From Saksenaea vasiformis B4078 (lineage: Eukaryota; Mucoromycota; Mucoromycetes; Mucorales; Saksenaeaceae): 64,000 bases of DNA. Each line of letters opens with the position of its first letter. The stretch's first letter is position 1. Position numbers and translations under genes: made by a program. Shown here one piece after another: positions 21,976-32,892 of the stretch. The stretch spans positions 124,001 through 188,000 of the forward strand of contig JNDT01001888.1 in assembly GCA_000697055.1 (NCBI GenBank), in the 5' to 3' direction. The notes under the pieces were generated by a model. It was not told where the DNA came from and did not search any database. It saw only the letters and a list, made by a program, of their open reading frames with translations.

Positions 21976-24900
21976 ATGGATAGCTTGGGCCCAACCAACG
22001 ACAATGCAAGGTCATTACCTCGCGACATTGCGAAATCACCTCCTCCAACCCAAGATCTTCCTTCTCGGTCTTACTACTCCTCACATATCCACTATGAACC
22101 GTGTATGTCCTACTTCTTTATTCGCTTTTTCTCTTCTTATGAATCGAGTTCGGTTTTTTAGCTACGAGTCCACGGTACTCAGCTTCGATTGAATCGATCC
22201 GTGCCCAATCGCTCGCCTTGGGAGATCTTTATATGAAAGAATCTGAACAAGGCGGTAGGAGCGATGATACCAACAAGTCTATCCATAGTCCCGAGGTTAC
22301 AGCGAGTGAACCTACTACTTTACCTACTACAAGTAGTAATCTTTCTTATCTTCTCAAACAACATCACGCAACGGAACCACAAGATAACGAATATCAACCA
22401 CTATTAAAGAAACACCCGGAACAAGTCCTGTCCGCACCCGCGGAATATCAATCCATCTCCGTCGATGCTGCTGAAAATGGTCGTCCGGAACGTGGGGAGG
22501 ACCAATGCCGCTCTAGTATCAAATCGTTGACTCATAAGCGCTCATCGATTTTCTCAAGATATATCAACAACTACAAGAGCAAAGATTTTAGTTGGTCCTC
22601 ACTTGTTAAAAGACCAATCGAATGTATACCTGCCGTTATTCTCGGCCTACTATTAAACCTTTTGGATGCGATATCCTATGGTACACAACTTAAAACACAC
22701 GTATGCTTTGTTTGACTTACTCTATCCTTAGGCATGATCACCTTCCCTCTGAACAATCCAATTTTCGCCTCCTTCGGTCCTGATGGTATTTCCATGTTTT
22801 ACGTCAGGTAAGAAAATAGTGTCATTATTGTGTAATAATTCACACATTGGATGATCTAGTTGCATTGTTGCACAAATAGTCTATTCATGCGGTGGCAGTG
22901 CGTTCCCCGGTGGCAATGGAAGGTAAGCATTGACTTATTTGATGTCATTTCGTTTTTTTTTTTTTTTTTACTTATTTATCGATGGCATCATAGTATGATG
23001 ATTGAAGGTAATCCATCTCGGCTACTATTACTACGACTACTTTATCATGCATAAAACTGACAACTTTTGCTTTCTTCGCTTAAAGTGGTCCCCTTTTTAC
23101 ACATCATGTAAGGCAACTATAGGATGCTATGGTTTCGGTTGTCACTAACACTCCTTTGAAAAAAAAAAGGGCTGAACAGATTGTTGAATCGGTCGGTCCT
23201 GACCACCCTCAGCGTGTGATCGCTTCGACTGTTGTTGCTTTTGCCATCAGTAGTGTCATGACAGGTTTAGCCTTTTTCTTGCTGGGAGCACTTCGACTGG
23301 GATCATTGATCGGGTTCTTTCCACGTCATATTCTTGTGGGCACGATCGGTGGTGTTGGTTGGTTCCTGGTTGCTACCGGTATTGAAGTGTCTGGCCGTTT
23401 GGATGAAAACTTGGTATACACAATACCCATGTTCAAAAAGATATTTTTGGATACGCATACACTCGCCTTGTGGTCATCTGCTTTGGCTGTCGCCATTTTA
23501 CTCCGTATTATCCAACATCGGATCACTAGCCCACTCGTTGTGCCTATCTTTTTTATGGCACTACCTGTCGTGTTTTACATCATCGTTGCTATTGCTGGTT
23601 TCGATGTGAATGATGTCCGCAATGCTGGCTGGATCTTCCCTCTGGTTGAAAGTGATCTTCCCTTTTGGCATTTCTACACCTATTACGACTTCACAGAGGT
23701 GGACTGGCGTGCTGTGGCTCAGACACTACCGGCTATGCTTGCACTCACCTTTTTTGGTGAGTATATTGGACAATGGGAATTACATGGACGCTCACCAGAT
23801 CCCTTGTTTTGTTTTTTTTTCTTTTAAGGTGTGCTTCATGTACCTATCAATGTGCCTGCTTTGGGTGTTTCGACAAACAAAGATGATATCGATGTCAACC
23901 GAGAACTTGTGGCACACGGTGTATCCAATGCTGTTTCAGGTTTTTTCGGAGCGGTGCAAAGTAAGGGATTTTTTTTTCTGATTGTGTCAGATTGAGGATG
24001 CTTATCGTGATCTGTTTATTTAGATTATCTTGTGTACACAAACAGTCTGTTGTTTATCCGTAGCGGAGGTGACAGTCGCTTAGCGGGTCTCATGCTAGCT
24101 GGTGCTACTGCCATTCTTTGGATGGTTGGTCCGTGGATTGTTGGTTACATTCCGGTGATGGTGGTCGGCAGCCTTATCTTCCATCTTGGCCTGGATCTCT
24201 TAAAAGAAGCACTTATTGACACGTGGCACAGCGTACATTATCTTGAGTACATTACCATTTGTGTCATTGTAGCATGTATGGCTACACTGGGATTTGTCGA
24301 AGGTATCCTGGTTGGCATTATTTTGGCCTGTGTCTTTTTTGTCGTCCAAAATGCGCGAAGAAGCCAGGCTATTCGAGCAACACATACAGGCCAGCTCCTG
24401 CGTTCAACTGTCCGGCGTTTATACCGACAAACAAAATTTTTGAACCATGTGGGCAAGCAAATCCAGGTGGTCAAACTTCAAGGTTATCTCTTCTTTGGTA
24501 CAATCAACCAAGTGGAACGTGCTATTCGTGATATGCTGGATGAACGTGCATGGGATCAGTCCCCCATCCGATTCCTAGTACTAGACATGCAACTGGTCCA
24601 GGGTCTTGATTTCAGTGCCGCAGAGGCATTTGTGCGCATCCGACGCCTGTTACGATCGCGCCAAGTCTTTATGATCATTTGTAACGTTGCACGTCAATCG
24701 GAGCAGGAACGGGCACTGTTAAAAGCTGGCATGTGGGCAGATGATCATCAGACACCGGAAGATAACGATCTCAAATGCTTTGAACACCTCAACGAAGCCT
24801 TGGAATGGTGTGAAAACATTCTGCTACAATCGTACTTTGCCAAACGACCACTTCATCGCGTACCTTGTAAGCTCGCGAAATATATGGCCGCACTCATTTA

Positions 24901-25571
24901 CTCATTGCTTGTTTTAAAATAGCGCCTGTTGAAGCAAACAATCAACATAAGCAAGTGGATCTCACCTCGGCAGATGCTTCGCCCCGTCATGAAATGCTGA
25001 CAAAAGCTGTACAACATCTTCTACAAGGTAGATCAGGGCGTAGACTTTAGGAAAAAGGAGAAAAACTCATTCTTCTATAGATCCTCGTCATCATCCTCAG
25101 TTACATGCCAATATGTCCCAACCTACCCAGCTACTGATTCAAGCACTCGGGGAACTCACGGATCGGCCTGGTCCTGTCGAATTCTATCATAAGCTTGGTA
25201 CCTATTTCAATCGGGTAACGCTTCCACGTGGCGAGATGCTTTGGCGCGAAGGCGATCCTTGCGATTACTTATTAGTGCTGGAGCATGGATCACTGAAGAG
25301 CTTGATGGACACTGGCAACGATCAAGTCACTGTCGAAACGATCCTTCCAGGCACTGTGGTGGGCGAGCTGGGACTGTACACATCGAATCCTCATCGAAGT
25401 CGATCCCTTATCGCGGAACAAGACTCCATCATTTGGAAGCTGACTGCTGACAGTTTCATCCAACTGATCGCTGATGATCCTGCCATGGCAAATCATTTTG
25501 TACTTCTAACCCTTTATTTCTCATCGGAACGATTGGACACCATGACCCGCTACGCATTTCAATTGCATTAA
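21976..25571 (+). CDS. VSB1: Vsb1-like SulP transporter with STAS and cyclic-nucleotide-binding-like domains
   Basis: Predicted vacuolar membrane transporter; yeast Vsb1 (YGR125W), the closest architecture I know, supports vacuolar storage of basic amino acids. Eleven exons (21976-22102, 22162-22680, 22732-22807, 22860-22922, 22994-23007, 23086-23107, 23170-23756, 23829-23960, 24024-24866, 24923-25027, 25081-25571) sum to 2979 nt, 992 residues (yeast protein about 1036). Residues about 1-200 are Ser/Thr-rich and cytosolic. The SulP core includes IECIPAVILGLLLNLLDAIS, FPGGNGSMMIEVVPFLHIMA and VPALGVSTNKDDIDVNRELV. A STAS domain follows (VVKLQGYLFFGTINQVERAI, FLVLDMQLVQGLDFSAAEAF). The last exon is a cNMP-like beta-roll (GEMLWREGDPCDYLLVLEHG, PGTVVGELGLYTSNPHRSRS). 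Exons 5 and 6 are 14 and 22 nt, right inside the membrane core. The transported substrate is inferred from the family only. Confidence 0.9.
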
Positions 25572-25801
25572 ATAATAATACTCATATTAAAAAAGCTAGT
25601 TAACAAAAGGAAAAAAAACAAATGACCCATGCCACTCTTCTTTAGTACATGTTACACGAAAAAATAGCATCCTTCATTTCAACGATGCCCATTTCTTGTT
25701 GATTTACATAGTACAGAGCAAACTAAACCCCTTTTTTTCGACGCCCTGCTTTTGCAGAAGACCTTTGTCCATGTTTTAAAGAGAACATGCGTCAGACTTG
25801 G

Positions 25802-27038
25802 CTAAATCTCCATGTCCTGGACGCGCCACATGTACCAAGAAGCAACCGTGCGATAAGGCTATTTGATTCCACTTAGCTTTGCAAATTTAAAGACTAAACA
25901 TGTCTTACCTCCCATATCTTGGATAGCTCTCGCATTTCTTGTGGTGAGGGAAGCGCACCCTTTTTGACAGATAAGCCAAAGTGGACAGCTATGCCTTTTC
26001 GAATACCTAAGATACAGGGTGTTAAGTCTTTCTCATTCCTCCAAAGAATCACTGTACCAAGATCAGTCACCGGAAGCACGTTAGGATGGCGTAACTACGG
26101 TTATTATTAGGAAAGTGTTACAAACCAACGTTGTCACTTACGTTGAACATCAAGAACATATCTACTGTCCACTAGATCGCCCATTCAGATGTATGTAGGA
26201 AATTTCGTATTGCTATCTTACCTGGCCGATCCCTTTGACGGAGCATAGGAGTTTGGACAGGTCCTCATCTGACATAGCACTCAGTTTCTCCGGTTCAATG
26301 ACTTTGTCTACAAATTTCTGTGCGAGATCCTGGAGATAGGAGGCCTAGACGATGGTGTAAATAAAGATCGTTGTCGCACATCGATTTTGGTCCACCTTGC
26401 GGGCAGAAAGACCTGCCGACCGCAGTTCATCCGTCGATTTGGCTAACACCATCTCTGGCGCTGGGAACCAATCAAAATCTGCTTTGGCTAGATCTGGGAC
26501 AGCTACAGGGGAATCGAATAATTTGATAAACCGGGTGTAGATGGATAAGGCAGCTTTGCCGTGAATCTGTTGGTAAATAATCGAGCGAGACAAAGCCCTA
26601 TTCCAGGCATTGGTTTCGGGAAAGCAAATTAGTCATCCTGTTATCTTACCGGAAGGCATTGGCACTATCTGCTCGGGCAATCCTTTCTTCGAAATCCCGG
26701 AAAGATTCCTCAGTCATTACTGCCGCCAGTTTTGGATCTACTTTTCTCAAATAGGCTGCCGCCTCACTCAAGTTATACGACCTAGATATCACCGTGGTGG
26801 CTACTTGTACACTTGTTTCTGCCGTCTCCTTGTCCTGTCAAAAAAATAAATAAGCTATTCCGCTCGCCCATTCTTTCCACAACGTACTGAGCTAGTGCTC
26901 GACACAGTTTTCTTCACTACTTTCTTGCGCTAATAAGACAGAAATGGCATGGTTGATCAGCATGACATAACTGAAGGATCTACTTACTGTCTGGGTCGCT
27001 TGCTTACTGATCGTAGTCCTAAAGTAACAAAATGTCAT
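25802..27038 (-). CDS. MAG1: DNA-3-methyladenine glycosylase II (HhH-GPD superfamily)
   Basis: Base-excision-repair enzyme that removes alkylated purines. Nine minus-strand exons (26988-27038, 26888-26929, 26650-26834, 26396-26597, 26222-26344, 26142-26171, 26058-26094, 25909-26006, 25802-25858) sum to 825 nt, 274 residues. AlkA/Mag1 hallmarks in order: SRSIIYQQIHGKAALSIYTR, ELRSAGLSARKV, the helix-hairpin-helix VKGIGQWTVDMFLMF, the catalytic aspartate in NVLPVTDLGIRKGI, and the tail PYRTVASWYMWRVQD. The N-terminal 35 residues are Lys/Thr/Ser-rich, possibly a nuclear or mitochondrial signal. The start at 27038 reads in frame into exon 2; a more upstream ATG at about 27102 would need an extra intron and gives a wrong frame. 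It converges on VSB1 and diverges from the deubiquitinase. Confidence 0.93.
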
Positions 27039-27308
27039 TCATTACACATGTTGTCTGTTGAATCTCTCTACCTTGTCTTTGTTGACAAAGGTTGTCTTCC
27101 ATAGTAAACCGTATTGGTCAAACTTGCTATTCTAGAGCTTTTACGAAGTGCCATAGTTGCTGCGCAGCAGATAGATACAGATGAAGAAAACGCTGTCGGT
27201 GAAGGAACAAAGATAGCTGTTTTAGGTTACACAAATTGCCTATTTTGCACGGAATTTTCCCTTACTTTATTTTCTTCCTGTTGCCTTTCCGAACGACTGT
27301 TCATTGTC
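27039..27308. promoter_or_regulatory. Short divergent promoter, MAG1 / deubiquitinase
   Basis: 270 bp separate the two start codons. The interval holds a weak upstream plus-strand frame from 27114 that is continuous with the deubiquitinase frame but does not look like part of that protein. Shared or overlapping promoters are expected. Confidence 0.45.
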
Positions 27309-30300
27309 ATGAGCTTCCCTGCATCTGGGCCTCCAGCCATTCCGCTTGCCGAACTACATCAGCGAGCGGCGGTGGATAAAAGGGATACCAGAAATTATAC
27401 CGTTAAACAGTGGATTAGTGCCGTTGGCAAATTATATGAGCAGGTAAAAAAAAAAAAAAAAAGCCTTGCCATTGTCTTGGCTTTCTGCAATTATGCTAAC
27501 ATGCTGGCTACCTCTTTCCCAAGGGCGATTTTGCCTTGCGCCAAGGTTCATTAGAAACAGCTTACATACATTATCTAAAAGGATGCAGGTAAAGTGAAAC
27601 AAGATAGCGTGGCGAACAGTTCTAGCTTAGACAAGGGACCATTAGCATCATCGTCGAGATTATAAAAGAACACCCTGCCTACAGCGAAGCCAAGAAAGAC
27701 CCTTTCTATTCTTTTCTCAAAAAGGTAAACATGGCCAAGACGTTCGCCAGAAGGTACTGAACATGACAAGCGAACAAATGACGATATCTTGTATGTTCTG
27801 AATGACCTTCGCCAACAACTGGATATACGTTTTCAAAAATCAATGGAGAATGGCGAGGATGAAAATGATGAGGATTTGCGTCGTGTAATGGAAAAATATC
27901 CTGCTATACCTGCTTTATCGAACACGAGCTCACCTTCGGGATCACCGAGCAGTGTGTCAGGGAAAACACTTAGCGACTTGTCATTGGAGGATCTTCCATC
28001 TGTACCTACGGCTCTGCCTAAAAAGATGAGTATGCCGGAACCCCATCCGGTGCCACCTACGCCACCACCATCCACTATGCCAGAACCATCGCCATCTCCT
28101 GTTTCGCCTTCGCCGGAAGCGTCTCCGACAAACCAGAGGTTTCCGACCTTAACCAATAATGTGTTCCCTCCTACCATGGAAGTGGACCCAAAGCAATTGG
28201 CTGTTTGGATTACAAAAAAATCAAATCCCCCGAGTGTCTTGTTGCTCGATGTTCGTCCACGAGAGATGTTCAACCGAGGATGCATCAAGCATAAATGGGT
28301 TGTACAGATCGAACCGCTTGTCTTACGACGAGAGTAAGTCACCGTATTTCCTTTTACTAAGACGAAAGCTAAATCGATGGTAGTGTTTCGTCTCATAAAA
28401 TACAGGAATCGCTTGTGCTCAATCCCGATGCAGAACAGCAGCTTTTTGCCAAACGAAACCAGTTTGACCTTATTGTCTACTACGATCAGGATTCTCAGCA
28501 TATCCAGCATGCCAACGAGACGCTGAGGAATTTGAAAGCGGCCATCTATGAGTTGGAGTTCTCAAAGACATTACCCCGGATACCAATGTTGTTGACAGGT
28601 GGATTTGATGCATGGAAAGCAGCCATTGGTGACCGTGGCGTGTACCAGTTCGCACCAAGTGATGCGAAAGAAAACGAGCCAGAGGAAAAGAAACGAAAGG
28701 ATCATGGTGTGCGACATTGGTTACGCGATGTGGTTGGTAAAGGCACCCATCTGAAAGACCTGAAACCTGTTGCGGTTCATCATACCCTTTACGATTATGT
28801 AAGCTACCTTGGGGTTGAAAAGAAACGATGGCAACTAATTCTATTCTCTATGATTAGTTCAATCATAAGCAAGTGGATAACAACGAGATGCAGTCCATGA
28901 GTAAGCCGAGTGAGGCACGACCACCGTTACAAGGTATTTTCAATCACTCGCTTACACCACCGGCGGCAACGCCTCCCACCCATATCTCGATGCCCATGCC
29001 GGAACCGTACTACCCCGAAACAACAACTACACCTACGGAAGCAGCTGTTGCTGCAAAATACCCTGATATTCGACCAAACAATTCGGAAACGACAGGTGGA
29101 CTTCATCGGCGAAATACATTTATCGACAACCCTTTTCATGGCTTCACCTCCACCAGCACGAGTTTGTATGATGTACCGCCTGTCCCAGTAAAACCTACTC
29201 GTCCATTACCTCGGCCACCTCTCATCCCGTCTAGCAAACCGCCTATCCCTGCCAAACCGCCGGGCCTTAGCCCCCCAAGCACCTCACCGTCACCTGCCGT
29301 GGTGGATGGTCGTCATGCACCTGTTTCCAACAGTTCTTTCTCCCAGCTGGGTGCAGTCATGATTGGCACCACAGGTCTGAAGAATTTGGGCAACACTTGC
29401 TTTATGAATTCCATCATCCAATGTCTGAGTGGCACAATCCCTTTGGCACGCTATTTTATCTGTAAGTTTATAAAGTCTGTCGCTTTTGCATGGGGCTCAT
29501 AGTTCTCCGTTTTTTTTTTTGTTTTTAGCTGGTATGTATAAGCAACATATTAACAAGGAGAATCCTTTGGGTACCGGTGGTGTTCTAGCCGAGGGATTTG
29601 CCAACCTGCTAAGAGTGATGTGGAGTGAAAACTATAATTTTATTTCACCTGTTGCCTTTCGTGTATGTCTTTTTTTCCTAAGGACAAAGTTCCTTTCATC
29701 TGTCTTACATTTTACTGTAGGAAGCGCTTGTCCGTTTTGCTCCTCATTTCTCAGGTACAGAACAACAAGATTCACAAGAATTCTTGACGTTCTTGCTGGA
29801 TGGTCTTCATGAAGATGTCAATCTTGTTGTCAAGCGGCCCCCTCCGCCGCCTGAGGATCCGGAAGAGGAGGAGCGCTTTGAAAAGTTACCAGATTGGGAA
29901 GCAAGTGCCATCGCATGGGAGAAATATCTTGCGCGTAATGCAAGTATTGTCGTTAGTTTGCTGCAAGGACAGTATCGAAGTCGTTTGACATGTTTAACCT
30001 GTCAAAAGGTAAGACTCCGCCCACAGCGGGATGGTAACTTATACTTTGTTAGACTTCAACGACATACAATACGTTCATGTCTTTGTCACTTCCCATACCA
30101 GCCAAGCGCAGTGGACCTTCCAAAGTATCGTTATACCACTGTCTCGATTACTTTGTTAAAGAAGAAGTTCTGGAAAATGATGATGCATGGTAAGACAACA
30201 CCATTTTCTTTCTTTGTCTCCTTACAAAAGAACAATGTAGGCATTGTCCTCGATGCAGAACATTGCGTCGTGCTAGTAAGAGTTTGACACTCTCAAGATT

Positions 30301-30815
30301 ACCCGATGTGCTTTTGATCCATTTGAAACGGTTTTCTTTCGACGGTCCTTTCCGGGATAAACTGGAAACTGTTGTGGATACACCGCTTCGAGGACTGGAC
30401 CTATCTGGGTACGTCCCTAGCACAATGTTTGCACCCGGTCCAGCGAAGGAGCGACCATCGCTTACTTACGATTTGTATGGCGTATCGGTAAGGATCGGAA
30501 ACTGAATTGACGGGGAAAAAAAACTGATTTTCAATGGTTTGTAGAACCATTACGGAACATTGACTGGCGGACATTGTAAGTACCGCTCCATGTGAGACCT
30601 TTGTATGGCTAAAAAATGGTTTTATAGATACGGCATGTGTTCGTAATGGTTATCGTAACGAATGGCATAACTTTGATGATACCCGGTTTTCTGTCTGTGA
30701 AGAAGAAAAAGTCATGGTAACGACATCCCCCTATCTATGCATTTCACTAACGCTGTGTTATATTCAGAGTCGCGCTGCATATAATCTTTTCTATGTGCGT
30801 TCAACTGTTGGGTGA
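27309..30815 (+). CDS. DOA4: Ubiquitin carboxyl-terminal hydrolase, Doa4/USP8 type (MIT-like + rhodanese + UCH)
   Basis: Cysteine protease that recovers ubiquitin from cargo at endosomes/proteasome. Thirteen exons (27309-27443, 27524-27588, 27646-27724, 27771-28333, 28384-28798, 28858-29461, 29529-29662, 29721-30008, 30053-30189, 30241-30487, 30545-30575, 30628-30716, 30768-30815) sum to 2835 nt, 944 residues. Domains: N-terminal USP8-dimerisation/MIT-like helices (residues about 1-100), a Pro-rich linker, a rhodanese-like domain ([20 protein letters not shown] to [11 protein letters not shown]; no Cys at the usual rhodanese active site), a second Pro-rich linker with [19 protein letters not shown] SH3-ligand motifs, then the UCH domain. 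Catalytic triad: Cys in [13 protein letters not shown], His in GTLTGGHYTACVRNG, Asp in HNFDDTRFS. Zinc-binding CxxC pairs are CLTCQK and CPRC. The protein resembles yeast Doa4/Ubp5 and animal USP8. Confidence 0.93.
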
Positions 30816-30921
30816 AACGGTTCCAAGTTCATGCAAAAAAAAAAAACAGTCTATTTTTTGACTAAAAAAAACGCAGGAATACCTTTCTTCTTCTTTTTCT
30901 TCTTCTTTAATCTGAAAACCC

Positions 30922-32825
30922 ATGTTGTTATCTCGTTGTTATTTCCTTATAAATCGTGTACATACCGTTAGATATCACAGTATTGCCCATGCGCTTAATC
31001 CACGAACAGCACAGTATTCTACCATTTGGTCACATACATTGAGAGAGAAAACTGACCTTCATACACAATGGCTAGATTGCACGCATCCTGGATGACCATG
31101 TCATTGGACAAGAGCGCGCCAAAAAAATCCTGTCTGTTGCTGTATACAACCATTATGCACGTATTCAGAACAATTTACTGCAACGCGCACCTTCAAAGGA
31201 ACTACCTCAGTTAGAAGGACGTGTAGCAGCAGAATACAGTTCAGGTAGGAGGAAAAAAGGAAGTCGTTCATCATGGAGCAATTCTTTTTTGTTTGACGTC
31301 AAGCAGATGAATCACATACACCATCCAATGAACCGACATGGTTAAACTACCCTCATCATGAAGACATCGCGTTGGAAAAACTACCTAAACAACCGCCAGC
31401 GAATGAACAACCGTTATTAGACAAAAGTAATGTTTTGTTGGTCGGACCTACAGGATGTGGTAAGAACAGCATGCCAAAAGAAACGTGTTTGAAAGAGGTA
31501 CCCTAGGCAAGACCTTACTTGCCAAGACACTGGCTGAAATATTACAAGTCCCTTTTTCCATGTCAGACGCAACACCGTTCACACAAGCAGGTTATGTTGG
31601 TGAAGATGTGGAGTTGGTGATCCAGCGGCTATTACAGGTAAAGTTCTGTCATGACAGCAAATGTGACAAGTGCCAATTCAGCATTCATTAGAGCTGTGAT
31701 TATGACGTGGCCAAGGCGGAAACGGGGATTGTATTTATTGATGAAATTGACAAGATTGCGCGTCGATCAGATCCTGTTACGACGAAAGATGTAGGTGGCG
31801 AGGGTGTTCAGCAAGCTTTGTTGAGAATGCTTGAAGGCACGGTAGTCAATGTGGCCGATAAAGGCATGCCAGTGACTTCCTCCTCTGGACGAAAAAACAC
31901 CACAACCAGCAGCAGTGCTTTTATTGGCCTTCCGGTGCCTAAAACATCCCATGGTGACGGTTATGCTGTGGACACTTCCAATATCCTATTTATTCTCAGT
32001 GGTGCCTTTATTGGATTGGAAAAACTGGTGTCAGATCGTCTAGCGAAAGGAGTAAGGACATGGATGGAAAAGGGTTTTTATTTCTCATCCTTCTATAAAG
32101 TCTATGGGGTTTGCGGCTGAATTACGTCGATCTGAAGATGAGCCAGCGCATGAGGCAGCAAGGACAATGCAGCATGCACTAGAACATGTCGAATCCTACG
32201 ATCTCATCAAGTATGGTTTTATTCCCGAATTTGTGGGTCGATTGCCTGTCCTTGCCAATGTCAATCCTTTATCCGAGTCCGATTTGGTGCGTGTGTTGAC
32301 AGAGCCAAAGAATTCATTGATCAAACAGTACGAGGGTTTATTTGCCCTTAATCAGGTAAAGGGGTTTGCTCTTTCTTTTCCTTTTTCTGATATTTTCAAA
32401 AAGATATCCCTTAATTTCACGAGGAAAGCACTTCGTTCTGTGGCACGTCAGGCCATTGATAAACAATCCGGAGCACGCGGTCTTCGTCGTATCATGGCAA
32501 GTAAAAAAGGAACTGGAGCAAACATACTCACGCCTGGACAAAGGAGAATTTATTACTAGATCCTATGTATGAAGCACCTTCATCTTCCGTACGTCATATT
32601 TTGATCACGGAGGATGTTGTTCTCGGTCATTGTACACCACTTTATTATTCCAGGGGCCAGGCGAGTCAAATGGAACAGGCATTACGAGAGGAAGATGGCA
32701 GAGAAGATGTACATAAACCATGGTCTCCACCCACAAAGACAGATTGGAACCCACAGGCCATAGCAGCTACGGATAAGGCTTCTTTACGTAAAGTCGTTGA
32801 CGTTTATTACCAGGTAAAGATGTAA
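30922..32825 (+). CDS. MCX1: Mitochondrial ClpX-type AAA+ unfoldase Mcx1 (first exon uncertain)
   Basis: Matrix ATPase related to bacterial ClpX; the yeast homologue activates heme biosynthesis. Secure exons: 31076-31244, 31304-31459, 31507-31637, 31692-32051, 32101-32355, 32404-32496, 32544-32825 (1446 nt, in frame). They encode [20 protein letters not shown], Walker [16 protein letters not shown] (split by an intron), GYVGEDVE, Walker [12 protein letters not shown], arginine-finger region PEFVGRLPV and sensor-2 [10 protein letters not shown]. No N-terminal zinc-binding domain is seen, as in fungal Mcx1. An ATG at 30922 opens [20 protein letters not shown], a good mitochondrial presequence, but its frame joins exon 31076 only through donors after 30957 or 30966, so the first exon is provisional. 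Intron 32497-32543 starts with GC, not GT. The gene begins about 107 bp after the deubiquitinase stop. Confidence 0.88.
32497..32543 (+). other. GC-AG intron in MCX1
   Basis: Between RRIM and [12 protein letters not shown] the only in-frame splice that keeps the conserved ClpX C-domain uses donor ATG/GCAAGT and acceptor ACAAAG/GAG, 47 nt. GCAAGT is the classic strong non-canonical donor. GT donors nearby shift the frame. Confidence 0.75.
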
Positions 32826-32892
32826 AAGGAAGAAAAAGACAACAAAAAAAAAAGGAAAATAAAACAACAACAAACGAAAACTTGGTTTCTTT

